Source: Clostridia bacterium
GTDB taxonomy: Bacteria; Bacillota; Clostridia; DUPQ01
Reading direction: 5' to 3'
NCBI GenBank assembly: GCA_028690885.1
Contig: JAQVAJ010000015.1
Coordinates: 1-12,285, forward strand
Length of the DNA stretch: 12,285 nucleotides
A model generated the notes under the pieces. The model ran no database searches. It was not told the origin of the DNA and saw nothing but the letters and a program-made list of their open reading frames with translations. Position numbers and translations under genes: made by a program. Position 1 is the first letter of the stretch; every line of letters starts with the position of its first letter. Positions 5,847 through 12,188 of this stretch are shown here, in pieces.

Positions 5847-7325
5847 ATGATTAAGGTATTGGCATATGATTTTGGCGCGAGCAGCGGCAGAGCTATGTTA
5901 GGGACATATGATGGAAAAAAAATAAATATTGAGGAAATACATAGATTTTCCAATGATCCCGTTTATGTACATGATACCCTGTACTGGGATGTATTACGTC
6001 TTTTTTATGAAATGAAGACTGGTCTTATAGAAGCTAAAAAAGCAGGCCATGAAGATATACAAAGTATAGGTATTGATACATGGGGAGTTGATTTCGGACT
6101 TATTGATGAAAGGGGAAGACTTCTAGAAAACCCTGTACATTACAGAGATAAGAGGACTGATGGATTAATGGATGAAGTATGGGATATAATCGGTAAACGT
6201 AATTTGTACGAAAGAACCGGTATACAATTTATGCAGTTTAATTCAATCTATCAGCTTTATGCTATAGCAAAAAATAATCCAGAGTTATTGGAAAGGGCGG
6301 ATAAACTTTTATTTATGCCTGATCTTTTATCATATTTTCTGACTGGAAAGAAAATATCAGAATTTTCTATTGCCAGTACCACGCAGATGCTTAACTCCAA
6401 AACTGGTGACTGGGACTTTGAATTACTAAGCAAGCTTGGAATTCCGACTAATATTTTAGAAAAGGTTGAAGACAGTGCTACAGTAATAGGCACGCTTACC
6501 CCTTCAGTGTGTTATGAAACTGGATTGAAACCGATAACAGTAACTGCTGTTGCAGGTCATGATACAGGTTCGGCTATGATATCAGCCCCAGCTGATACTG
6601 ACTTGTTTGCATTTTTATCAAGCGGGACTTGGTCAATATTAGGTTCAGAACTTAGCAGCCCGGTAGTAAATGATTTAACATATAAATATGAGTATTCAAA
6701 TGAAGGCGGCATAAACAGGACAGCAAGGCTGATTAAAAACATTATGGGTTTATGGATATATCAAGAATGCAGAAGACAGTGGAATAAAGAAGGTGACCCG
6801 GTTTCATTTGATGAGTTGGAAATGTCAGCCAGAAAAGTAAAACCTTTTGCATGTCTTATTGATGTTGATCATCAGAATTTTTACCATCCAGGTGAAATGC
6901 CAAAAAGAGTGGTAGATTTTTGCAAACGAACCGGGCAGTATGTTCCTCAAAGCAGACCAGAAATCGTAAGATGCATAATGGAAAGTTTAGCACTTAAATA
7001 CAGATATGTATTTGATGGATTATGTGAGATAGTTGGAAGTCGTATCCCCAAACTGCATATGGTAGGCGGTGGATGTAAAAACACTATGATATCTCAGTTT
7101 ACTTCAAATGCCTTAGGTATTGAAGTAACATCAGGGCCTATTGAGGCTACTGCAATTGGAAATATTGTTGCTCAGCTTATAGCCTTAAAGGAAATAAAAA
7201 ATCTCAAAGAAGCCCGCGAAATAGTCAAGAACAGTTTTGAAGTTAAATCATATTTGCCTAAAGATTTAGACCTTTGGGAAGAAAAATATGAATATTACAA
7301 AAAAAATATATTGAATAAAGGTTAA
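5847..7325 (+). CDS. rhaB: Rhamnulokinase (FGGY family)
   Basis: This 492-residue cytoplasmic FGGY kinase is expected to phosphorylate L-rhamnulose to L-rhamnulose 1-phosphate with ATP. The N-terminal ATPase signature is DFGASSGR at residues 8-15, and GIDTWGVDF (75-83) is typical of RhaB. The catalytic base is Asp239 in AGHDTGSAM, and FLSSGTWSILG (257-266) begins the second domain. MVGGGCKN and GPIEATAIGN close the nucleotide site near the C-terminus. The length matches RhaB (about 470-490). GGAGG at 5836-5840 lies 6 nt before the ATG. The 44-bp gap after the Fic gene has no terminator, so it is read as one operon. Kinases for L-fuculose are related but lack the ASSGR form. Exact ketose specificity (rhamnulose or a close relative) is inferred from family resemblance. 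Confidence 0.92.
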   Translation: MIKVLAYDFGASSGRAMLGTYDGKKINIEEIHRFSNDPVYVHDTLYWDVLRLFYEMKTGLIEAKKAGHEDIQSIGIDTWGVDFGLIDERGRLLENPVHYRDKRTDGLMDEVWDIIGKRNLYERTGIQFMQFNSIYQLYAIAKNNPELLERADKLLFMPDLLSYFLTGKKISEFSIASTTQMLNSKTGDWDFELLSKLGIPTNILEKVEDSATVIGTLTPSVCYETGLKPITVTAVAGHDTGSAMISAPADTDLFAFLSSGTWSILGSELSSPVVNDLTYKYEYSNEGGINRTARLIKNIMGLWIYQECRRQWNKEGDPVSFDELEMSARKVKPFACLIDVDHQNFYHPGEMPKRVVDFCKRTGQYVPQSRPEIVRCIMESLALKYRYVFDGLCEIVGSRIPKLHMVGGGCKNTMISQFTSNALGIEVTSGPIEATAIGNIVAQLIALKEIKNLKEAREIVKNSFEVKSYLPKDLDLWEEKYEYYKKNILNKG

Positions 7326-7357
7326 AATGCGTATAAAATCCAATTTATAAGCGAAAA

Positions 7358-7364
7358 AGAGGTG
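7358..7364 (+). promoter_or_regulatory. Ribosome binding site that sets the aldolase start
   Basis: AGAGGTG ends 6 nt before ATG 7371. The upstream in-frame GTG at 7362 lies inside this site and so cannot be the start that it serves. Confidence 0.75.
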
Positions 7365-7370
7365 TCCAAA

Positions 7371-8411
7371 ATGTATGATAGATTTATTAAGGAAATGATA
7401 GAAATGTCCTGCCGAGTAGGACAAATGCCGGATTATACACAAGGCGGTGGTGGAAATACATCTGTTAAATTTGATGATAAGCTTATGGCAGTAAAAGCTT
7501 CAGGATGTAAACTTTGCGATATAACAGAAAAAGATGGATTTGTTGTTGTTGATTATGCAAAAGTTCGACAATACTATAAAACAGTAGACTTAACTGAAAA
7601 AAGAGACTTCTATAAAGAAAGCTCACAGTTTGTAAAGGATAATATGGTTAAGCTTGAAGGCTTGAATGAAGGAAGACCTTCAATAGAAGCAGGATTTCAT
7701 TCTCTGTTGGAAAAATATGTTATACATACTCATTCAGTATACGGTAATCTTCTTTGTTGTACAAAAGAAGGTGAAAGTATAGCAAAAGAGCTTTTTGAAA
7801 ATTCGCAGTATAGGTACTTATGGCTTCCATATATAGCACCTGGCTTTTATCTGACTTTGGAAATACAAAAGCAGATTGAACTGATGGGATGTATACCTAA
7901 TATTATATTCATGGGAAGCCATGGAGTTATAATAACTGCAAAGACTTTGGATGAAGCAGAAAAGATTAATGATTATGTTTCTCAAAGTATCAGAAAAAAA
8001 TTAAATATTACTGAGCTATATGGAGATGTATCAGTGAAGATGGAATCAGAAGGAGTATATGTTTCTAATACTCCAAGGCTTATAGCTTACCTTAAAGGTA
8101 AAGAATATACTGATGAATGGTTCGATTCAAATATACTATATCCTGACCAGGCAGCGTATCTTCTTGGTGAGGTTACAACAAAAAACGCAGAGAAAAAGGC
8201 TAGAATTGATTTATCAAGCGGTATAACAAAGTATTATGTCTCATACAAAGAAGCTCTTACACTGGAAGAGAGTATATGTGCTTTTTTGTTTATCATGGAT
8301 GAAGCCAAAAAAAATAATCTTGAGACATATACTATGAAGGATGAAGATATAGCATTCATAATGGGTTGGGAAGGCGAAGCCTACAGGAAAGCTATGCTAA
8401 ATAAAAAGTAG
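7371..8411 (+). CDS. Class II aldolase/adducin family protein (rhamnulose-1-phosphate aldolase-like)
   Basis: This 346-residue zinc-dependent aldolase candidate would split a ketose 1-phosphate into dihydroxyacetone phosphate and lactaldehyde. Family signatures are the glycine-rich phosphate loop GGGGNTSVK (25-33), KASGC (42-46), IEAGFHSLL with the likely catalytic Glu106, the zinc ligands His119 and His121 in IHTHS, and His184 in MGSHG. It is longer than single-domain fuculose or rhamnulose aldolases (about 210-275). The extra 120 or so C-terminal residues match the size of the aldolase half of the fused RhaEW enzyme. A stand-alone SDR earlier in the operon would supply the other half. The start at ATG 7371 is chosen over GTG 7362 because the GTG overlaps the ribosome binding site. 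It follows rhaB by 45 bp with no terminator. Confidence 0.88.
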   Translation: MYDRFIKEMIEMSCRVGQMPDYTQGGGGNTSVKFDDKLMAVKASGCKLCDITEKDGFVVVDYAKVRQYYKTVDLTEKRDFYKESSQFVKDNMVKLEGLNEGRPSIEAGFHSLLEKYVIHTHSVYGNLLCCTKEGESIAKELFENSQYRYLWLPYIAPGFYLTLEIQKQIELMGCIPNIIFMGSHGVIITAKTLDEAEKINDYVSQSIRKKLNITELYGDVSVKMESEGVYVSNTPRLIAYLKGKEYTDEWFDSNILYPDQAAYLLGEVTTKNAEKKARIDLSSGITKYYVSYKEALTLEESICAFLFIMDEAKKNNLETYTMKDEDIAFIMGWEGEAYRKAMLNKK

Positions 8412-8419
8412 ATTAAATT

Positions 8420-8424
8420 GGAGG
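8420..8424 (+). promoter_or_regulatory. Ribosome binding site that sets the trpB start
   Basis: GGAGG lies 8 nt before ATG 8433. The in-frame TTG at 8418 overlaps this site, so the protein should begin MDFTNY. Confidence 0.75.
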
Positions 8425-8432
8425 ACGGTAAT

Positions 8433-9650
8433 ATGGATTTTACGAACTACACGAAAATTTATCCTGATATAGCAGGAAGATTTGGGCAATACGGCGGAGC
8501 ATTTCTTCCGCCTGAGTTAGTTGATGGATTTAAGGAAATTGAGCAGGCATATATGACAATTGCTCATTCAGCCTCATTTATCAATGAGCTTAGGCGTATA
8601 AGAAGAGAATTTCAAGGAAGACCTACACCTGTTTATCATTGCGAGAGATTATCTAACAGGCTTGGCAGATGTCAGATTTACCTAAAGAGAGAGGATCTCA
8701 ATCATACTGGAGCTCACAAGCTGAATCACTGTATGGGTGAAGGACTACTTGCTAAATATATGGGTAAAAAACGTCTTATAGCAGAAACAGGAGCAGGCCA
8801 GCACGGCGTTGCACTTGCAACAGCTGCTGCATTCTTCGGACTTGAGTGCGAGATTCACATGGGTGAAGTTGATATAATCAAACAAGCACCTAACGTTACA
8901 AGAATGAAGATATTGGGGGCTAAAGTAGTACCTGTATCACACGGGCTAAAAACATTAAAAGAAGCAGTTGATTCTGCTTTTGAATCATATATGAAGAATT
9001 ACAAAGATTCCATTTATTGTATAGGCTCAGTAGTAGGACCTCACCCCTTCCCAATGATGGTTAGGGATTTTCAGATGGTAGTAGGAATAGAAGCAAGAGA
9101 GCAATATATGGAGATGACTGGAGAGCTTCCTGACCAGATTTGTGCATGTGTCGGAGGAGGAAGCAATGCAATGGGACTGTTTACTGCATTTTTGAAGGAT
9201 CCTGTAAAGATAGTAGGTGTAGAACCAATGGGCAGAGGGCCTAATGTTGGAGATAACGCTGCAAGCATTACATTCGGTAAAAAAGGAATTTTACATGGCT
9301 TTGAGAGCCTTCTTCTTCAGGATGACAAAGGAAATCCACTTCCTGTATATTCAATAGCAAGCGGACTAGATTATCCATCAGTAGGTCCGGAACACGCATT
9401 CTTGCATGATATTGAAAGAGTTGATTACACATCAGTAACCGATAAAGAAGCTATAGAGGCTTTCTTCATGCTTTCAAGATACGAAGGAATTATACCAGCT
9501 CTTGAAAGTTCTCATGCGCTTGCTTATGCTATTAAAGCTGCAAGAGCCAATACAGCTAATTCAATACTGGTCAACTTAAGTGGAAGAGGAGATAAGGATA
9601 TTGATTATGTTGAGAAGTATTATGGCACAGGAGAAGACTATAAGATATAA
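8433..9650 (+). CDS. trpB: Tryptophan synthase beta chain (TrpB1-type), stand-alone
   Basis: This 405-residue PLP enzyme of the TrpB family condenses indole and L-serine to tryptophan in its known members. The PLP lysine is Lys96 in HTGAHKLN, the catalytic acid is Glu118 in ETGAGQHG, and the cofactor phosphate loop is GGGSN (241-245). GLDYPSVGPEH holds Asp313, equivalent to Asp305 of the Salmonella enzyme. EGIIPALES and SGRGDKD complete the signature. Two things differ from the usual beta chain. The position of Arg141, which pairs with Asp305 when the enzyme closes, is Lys150 (DIIKQ), and the N-terminal GGMYVPE-type segment reads GGAFLPPE. No trpA or other trp gene is in the window. It is the last gene of a sugar operon, 21 bp after the aldolase and before a terminator. 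A salvage or non-tryptophan role is possible. Confidence 0.92.
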   Translation: MDFTNYTKIYPDIAGRFGQYGGAFLPPELVDGFKEIEQAYMTIAHSASFINELRRIRREFQGRPTPVYHCERLSNRLGRCQIYLKREDLNHTGAHKLNHCMGEGLLAKYMGKKRLIAETGAGQHGVALATAAAFFGLECEIHMGEVDIIKQAPNVTRMKILGAKVVPVSHGLKTLKEAVDSAFESYMKNYKDSIYCIGSVVGPHPFPMMVRDFQMVVGIEAREQYMEMTGELPDQICACVGGGSNAMGLFTAFLKDPVKIVGVEPMGRGPNVGDNAASITFGKKGILHGFESLLLQDDKGNPLPVYSIASGLDYPSVGPEHAFLHDIERVDYTSVTDKEAIEAFFMLSRYEGIIPALESSHALAYAIKAARANTANSILVNLSGRGDKDIDYVEKYYGTGEDYKI

Positions 9651-9704
9651 CTTTGATAAATAGTATAAGGTAAGTATTTCATAATTCTATAAGCAAAAAT
9701 TCAA

Positions 9705-9729
9705 AAAAAGCCTTTTAGGCTTTTTCTTT
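9705..9729 (+). terminator. Intrinsic terminator of the catabolic operon
   Basis: A perfect 8-bp stem, AAAAAGCC (9705-9712) with GGCTTTTT (9718-9725), closes a TTTTA loop and continues into T/C-rich sequence. It lies 54 bp after the trpB stop. Confidence 0.88.
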
Positions 9730-9743
9730 CACTTAAAAATAGA

Positions 9744-9770
9744 CAATAATATGTACGAGTAAAATTATTG
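9744..9770. repeat. Inverted repeat upstream of the WHPGW membrane gene
   Basis: CAATAAT (9744-9750) and ATTATTG (9764-9770) are perfect arms around a 13-nt spacer. It lies about 40 bp upstream of the -35 element at 9808. It might be a regulator site, but such A/T-only repeats occur by chance in this composition. Confidence 0.2.
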
Positions 9771-9807
9771 CAGTATATGAATTTAAATACTTAATACTAA
9801 GAGATTT

Positions 9808-9836
9808 TTGATATTTTTGCCATTTTATATTACAAT
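9808..9836 (+). promoter_or_regulatory. Sigma-A-type promoter for the WHPGW membrane protein gene
   Basis: TTGATA (9808-9813) and TACAAT (9831-9836) are separated by exactly 17 bp, and each matches consensus at five of six positions. The start of transcription is expected near 9843, giving a leader of about 38 nt. Confidence 0.72.
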
Positions 9837-9868
9837 ATCCATATCATTTCATTATTTCACTTAATTTG

Positions 9869-9875
9869 AAAGGGG
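9869..9875 (+). promoter_or_regulatory. Ribosome binding site that sets the membrane protein start
   Basis: AAAGGGG ends 5 nt before ATG 9881. The longer frame from TTG 9866 would place its start codon upstream of this site, so 9881 is preferred. Confidence 0.7.
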
Positions 9876-9880
9876 CACAA

Positions 9881-10243
9881 ATGGACGATTTTGAAAACAA
9901 ACAGGAAAATGAGAAGAAAAAAGGTTATACAGTGGATATAAATTTTGATAAATGGTATAACAGAAGGAATCCAAATACATTTCCATATCCGGTACTTGCA
10001 ACAATAGTTTTCTTACTAATGGGCTTCATTTGGGATCTATGGCATCCGGGCTGGATAGTGTTCCTTACTATACCAGTGTATTATGCGGTAGTAAATGCAA
10101 TAAAGTCCAGAGCAGTATCATATACGCTGATAATAGTTCTTATTTATCTTGCAATAGGATTTATTTGGAATCTATGGCATCCAGGCTGGATAATTTTCCT
10201 ATTTATCCCAATAATCCACTGGTTTACAGGTAAAAAAGGATAA
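9881..10243 (+). CDS. Small four-helix membrane protein with duplicated LWHPGW motif
   Basis: This 120-residue protein has no named family that I can give. Residues 1-34 are hydrophilic and highly charged. Four hydrophobic segments follow at about 36-51, 56-73, 80-96 and 101-116. Segments 1-2 and 3-4 are copies of one helical hairpin: GFIWDLWHPGWIVFLTIP (48-65) and GFIWNLWHPGWIIFLFIP (93-110), 45 residues apart. The Trp-His-Pro-Gly-Trp turn lies between the two helices of each hairpin, probably at the membrane surface. Similar WHPGW hairpins occur at the C-terminus of some Firmicutes membrane proteins and regulators (recollection, not searched). A sensory or envelope role is a guess. It has its own promoter and ribosome binding site and lies between two terminated or separately promoted units, so it may be monocistronic. 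Confidence 0.83.
   Translation: MDDFENKQENEKKKGYTVDINFDKWYNRRNPNTFPYPVLATIVFLLMGFIWDLWHPGWIVFLTIPVYYAVVNAIKSRAVSYTLIIVLIYLAIGFIWNLWHPGWIIFLFIPIIHWFTGKKG
10022..10210 (+). repeat. Internal duplication encoding the two LWHPGW hairpins
   Basis: Bases 10022-10075 and 10157-10210 (54 bp each, offset 135 bp) align without gaps at 44 of 54 positions by hand count. More than half of the differences are silent. The repeat unit is 45 codons, one helical hairpin. Confidence 0.8.
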
Positions 10244-10271
10244 AATACAGAATTAAATTCTAATGAATCAC

Positions 10272-10305
10272 CTATGCAGTTAATTGCATAGTATAATGGT
10301 ATTAT
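10272..10305 (+). promoter_or_regulatory. Promoter with a perfect palindrome next to its -10, ahead of the DUF4380 gene
   Basis: CTATGCA (10272-10278) and TGCATAG (10285-10291) form a perfect 7-bp inverted repeat with a 6-nt spacer. It is directly followed by TATAAT (10292-10297). A second, extended -10-like element, TGGTATTAT, lies at 10297-10305. No -35 match stands upstream. A dimeric regulator bound here would block or remodel the promoter, which suggests an operator. The site could also be chance. Confidence 0.45.
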
Positions 10306-10325
10306 AAAAAAGCCGGAGGTGTTTT

Positions 10326-11228
10326 ATGACAGTCAAAGTGGAAAAAATCCCGTATGGAGGATGGAATAATTGCTATAGAATATTTAATGATACTGTTGAA
10401 GTCGTTGTTACTTCTGATGTAGGTCCAAGGATAATAAGATATGGATTTATAGGAAGATTTAACGTTATGTGTGAAAAAGAAGACCAAATAGGAAAATCAG
10501 GTGGGGATGAATGGATGATATATGGAGGCCACAGATTATGGCACAGTCCGGAACACGAGATTAGAAGTTATTATCCTGATAACTTTCCAGTAGATGTACA
10601 GATTATTGAAAATGGCATTAAAGTTTCACAGCCTGTAGAAAAAACAACTATGATAAAAAAAGATATTGAAGTAGTTCTTGATGATGAAAGTTCAAAAGTT
10701 TATCTTAAGCATACATTGACAAACTATAATCTTTGGGATGTTGAGCTTGCAGCATGGGCTCTTACTGTGGTGGCACCAGGTGGACTTGAAGTAGTTCCTC
10801 AGGAAACACTGGATACATTGCTTCTTCCTAACAGAATGCTTTCTTTATGGCCATACACAGATATGTCAGATAAAAGAGTCCAGTGGGGTAGTAGATATAT
10901 ATTTTTACAGCACGATTCAAAAGCCATAAAACCTTTTAAATTTGGAATTTCTAATACTAGCGGGTGGGCTGCATATTTTAATAATGATGATATGTTCGTA
11001 AAAAAGTTCTCTCCATTAGAAGACATGGTTTATCCTGATTATTCCGCTTCAATGTACGAGACATATACATGTGATTTCATGACAGAGATGGAAAGTTTAT
11101 CACCACTTATGTTATTAGGACCAAAAGAGAAAGTTGAACATAATGAACAATGGGAACTTTTCAGCGATGTAAAACCTCCAAAGAATGAAGAGGAAATGGA
11201 CAAGATAGCGAGAAAGCACATTACATAA
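10326..11228 (+). CDS. DUF4380/galactose mutarotase-like protein
   Basis: This 300-residue protein resembles the DUF4380 group of beta-sandwich proteins related to aldose 1-epimerases. Conserved features are GGWNNCYRI (11-19), VVTSDVGPRIIRYGF (27-41), GGDEWMIYGGHRLWHSPE (59-76), ELAAWALTVVAPGG, LWPYTDMSD and a C-terminal VEHNEQWELF. The His/Glu-rich GGHRLWHSPE lies where mutarotases hold sugar-binding residues, but I cannot confirm the catalytic His/Glu pair of true mutarotases. There is no signal peptide, so it is cytoplasmic. It probably binds a sugar, and reaction and substrate are unknown. GGAGGTG at 10315-10321 gives a strong ribosome binding site. The next gene begins directly after its stop codon, so the two are translated as a pair. 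A regulated promoter seems to lie just upstream. Confidence 0.82.
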   Translation: MTVKVEKIPYGGWNNCYRIFNDTVEVVVTSDVGPRIIRYGFIGRFNVMCEKEDQIGKSGGDEWMIYGGHRLWHSPEHEIRSYYPDNFPVDVQIIENGIKVSQPVEKTTMIKKDIEVVLDDESSKVYLKHTLTNYNLWDVELAAWALTVVAPGGLEVVPQETLDTLLLPNRMLSLWPYTDMSDKRVQWGSRYIFLQHDSKAIKPFKFGISNTSGWAAYFNNDDMFVKKFSPLEDMVYPDYSASMYETYTCDFMTEMESLSPLMLLGPKEKVEHNEQWELFSDVKPPKNEEEMDKIARKHIT

Positions 11229-12119
11229 ATGAGAAAAGCCGCTATCCTTTCAGATATACACGGAAATCTTCATATGCTTCTCAAAGCTCTTGATATATGT
11301 AAAGATCAAGGAGTGGAGAGGTATATTATTTTAGGTGACATGGTAACTGACGGACCTGATTCTTTGGGTGTTCTTGAAGTGATATCTAATCTTACAGATG
11401 ATGTAATAAGAGGAAACAGGGAAGAGTATATGATTAGCTATCATAAAGGTGAAAGAGATATCTGGGACGATAACTATCAATGCGAAAGCCTGGTTAAAAC
11501 ATATGAAGACCTCAATGAGGCTGGTTTGGGATATATTTCAAGTCTTCCAAATGTAAAACGAATTAGTCTGTTTGGTATTGACACACTTATGGTGCATGGA
11601 TCTCATATAAGTACAAGGCATTTCATATTACCTTCGTCGCACATAGATACATTCATGGATATGTATGACAGATATGATTGTTCCTTGTTTTTACTGGGGC
11701 ATGCTCATCAGTCATACTGCTTGAAAATTAAAGACAAGCATTTCATCAATCCCGGTCCTTTGGGAATACCTTGTGCTATGAAATGCTATAATCGTGATGA
11801 TGCGTTCAGCATAGGTATCATATCTGTAGATGAAAACACAAAAAACTTTGATTACGAGAATGTTTACATCCAATATGATCCTGATGAGTTATCATCATAC
11901 TACTTGAAAGATATAGATAAGTATAAGCACGATTTCTGGATAAAGCTTATTGCAGATTCATTTTATACGAAATTCTATCACAGTCTGGATTTTCTTCATA
12001 AAGCGCAAAATATGGCCCGTGATGGAGGTTATGAGAATTATGACCCTATACCTAACGAAATATGGGTTAAAGCAGCTGAGAAATGGATAAAAGAACACAA
12101 AGAAAGCATGATATTTTAA
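11229..12119 (+). CDS. Calcineurin-like metallophosphoesterase (YfcE/MJ0936-type)
   Basis: This 296-residue protein has the full set of metallophosphoesterase motifs: SDIHGN (Asp9, His11), LGDMV (Asp37), RGNRE (Asn63), VHGS (His123) and GHAHQ (His158, His160). NPGPLG (174-179) is the usual turn after the last strand in the YfcE-like group. These residues bind two metal ions and hydrolyse phosphomono- or diesters. Residues beyond about 200 form an extra, probably helical tail rich in Tyr, Asp and Lys that is longer than in minimal family members (about 160-240 residues). The ATG follows the previous TAA with no gap. The ribosome binding site is weak, so translation probably depends on coupling. 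The pairing with a sugar-binding DUF4380 protein hints at a phosphorylated sugar or nucleotide-sugar substrate (inference). I see no hairpin terminator after it. Confidence 0.9.
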   Translation: MRKAAILSDIHGNLHMLLKALDICKDQGVERYIILGDMVTDGPDSLGVLEVISNLTDDVIRGNREEYMISYHKGERDIWDDNYQCESLVKTYEDLNEAGLGYISSLPNVKRISLFGIDTLMVHGSHISTRHFILPSSHIDTFMDMYDRYDCSLFLLGHAHQSYCLKIKDKHFINPGPLGIPCAMKCYNRDDAFSIGIISVDENTKNFDYENVYIQYDPDELSSYYLKDIDKYKHDFWIKLIADSFYTKFYHSLDFLHKAQNMARDGGYENYDPIPNEIWVKAAEKWIKEHKESMIF

Positions 12120-12125
12120 AAAAAC

Positions 12126-12153
12126 TTGATATTTAAGTGATTTGTAGTATAAA
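12126..12153 (+). promoter_or_regulatory. Sigma-A-type promoter for the DivIVA-domain gene
   Basis: TTGATA (12126-12131) and TATAAA (12148-12153) are 16 bp apart and match consensus at five of six positions each. The site lies within 10 bp of the preceding stop codon, so the DivIVA-domain gene likely has its own transcript. Confidence 0.65.
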
Positions 12154-12188
12154 ATTAGTAAACAGACAATACTAAGAAGAGGTGTGAT

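Noticed and set aside
5842..5850. Two-codon frame (ATG AAA TGA) overlapping the rhaB start
   Set aside because: Its ATG is 1 nt from the GGAGG, too close to be used. The rhaB ATG at 5847 is correctly spaced, so this looks like coincidence.
7332..7349. TATAAA/TTTATA inverted repeat between rhaB and the aldolase gene
   Set aside because: It is a short A/T-only repeat expected by chance in this composition, and the flanking bases do not extend the pairing.
10030..10233. Second + strand frame inside the WHPGW gene
   Set aside because: It is out of frame within a gene with clear membrane helices and a duplicated motif. It looks repetitive only because it reads the same DNA duplication in another frame.
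10249..10261. AGAATT-A-AATTCT palindrome after the WHPGW gene
   Set aside because: A 1-nt centre cannot form a terminator hairpin and no T-run follows. There is no other support for a regulator site.
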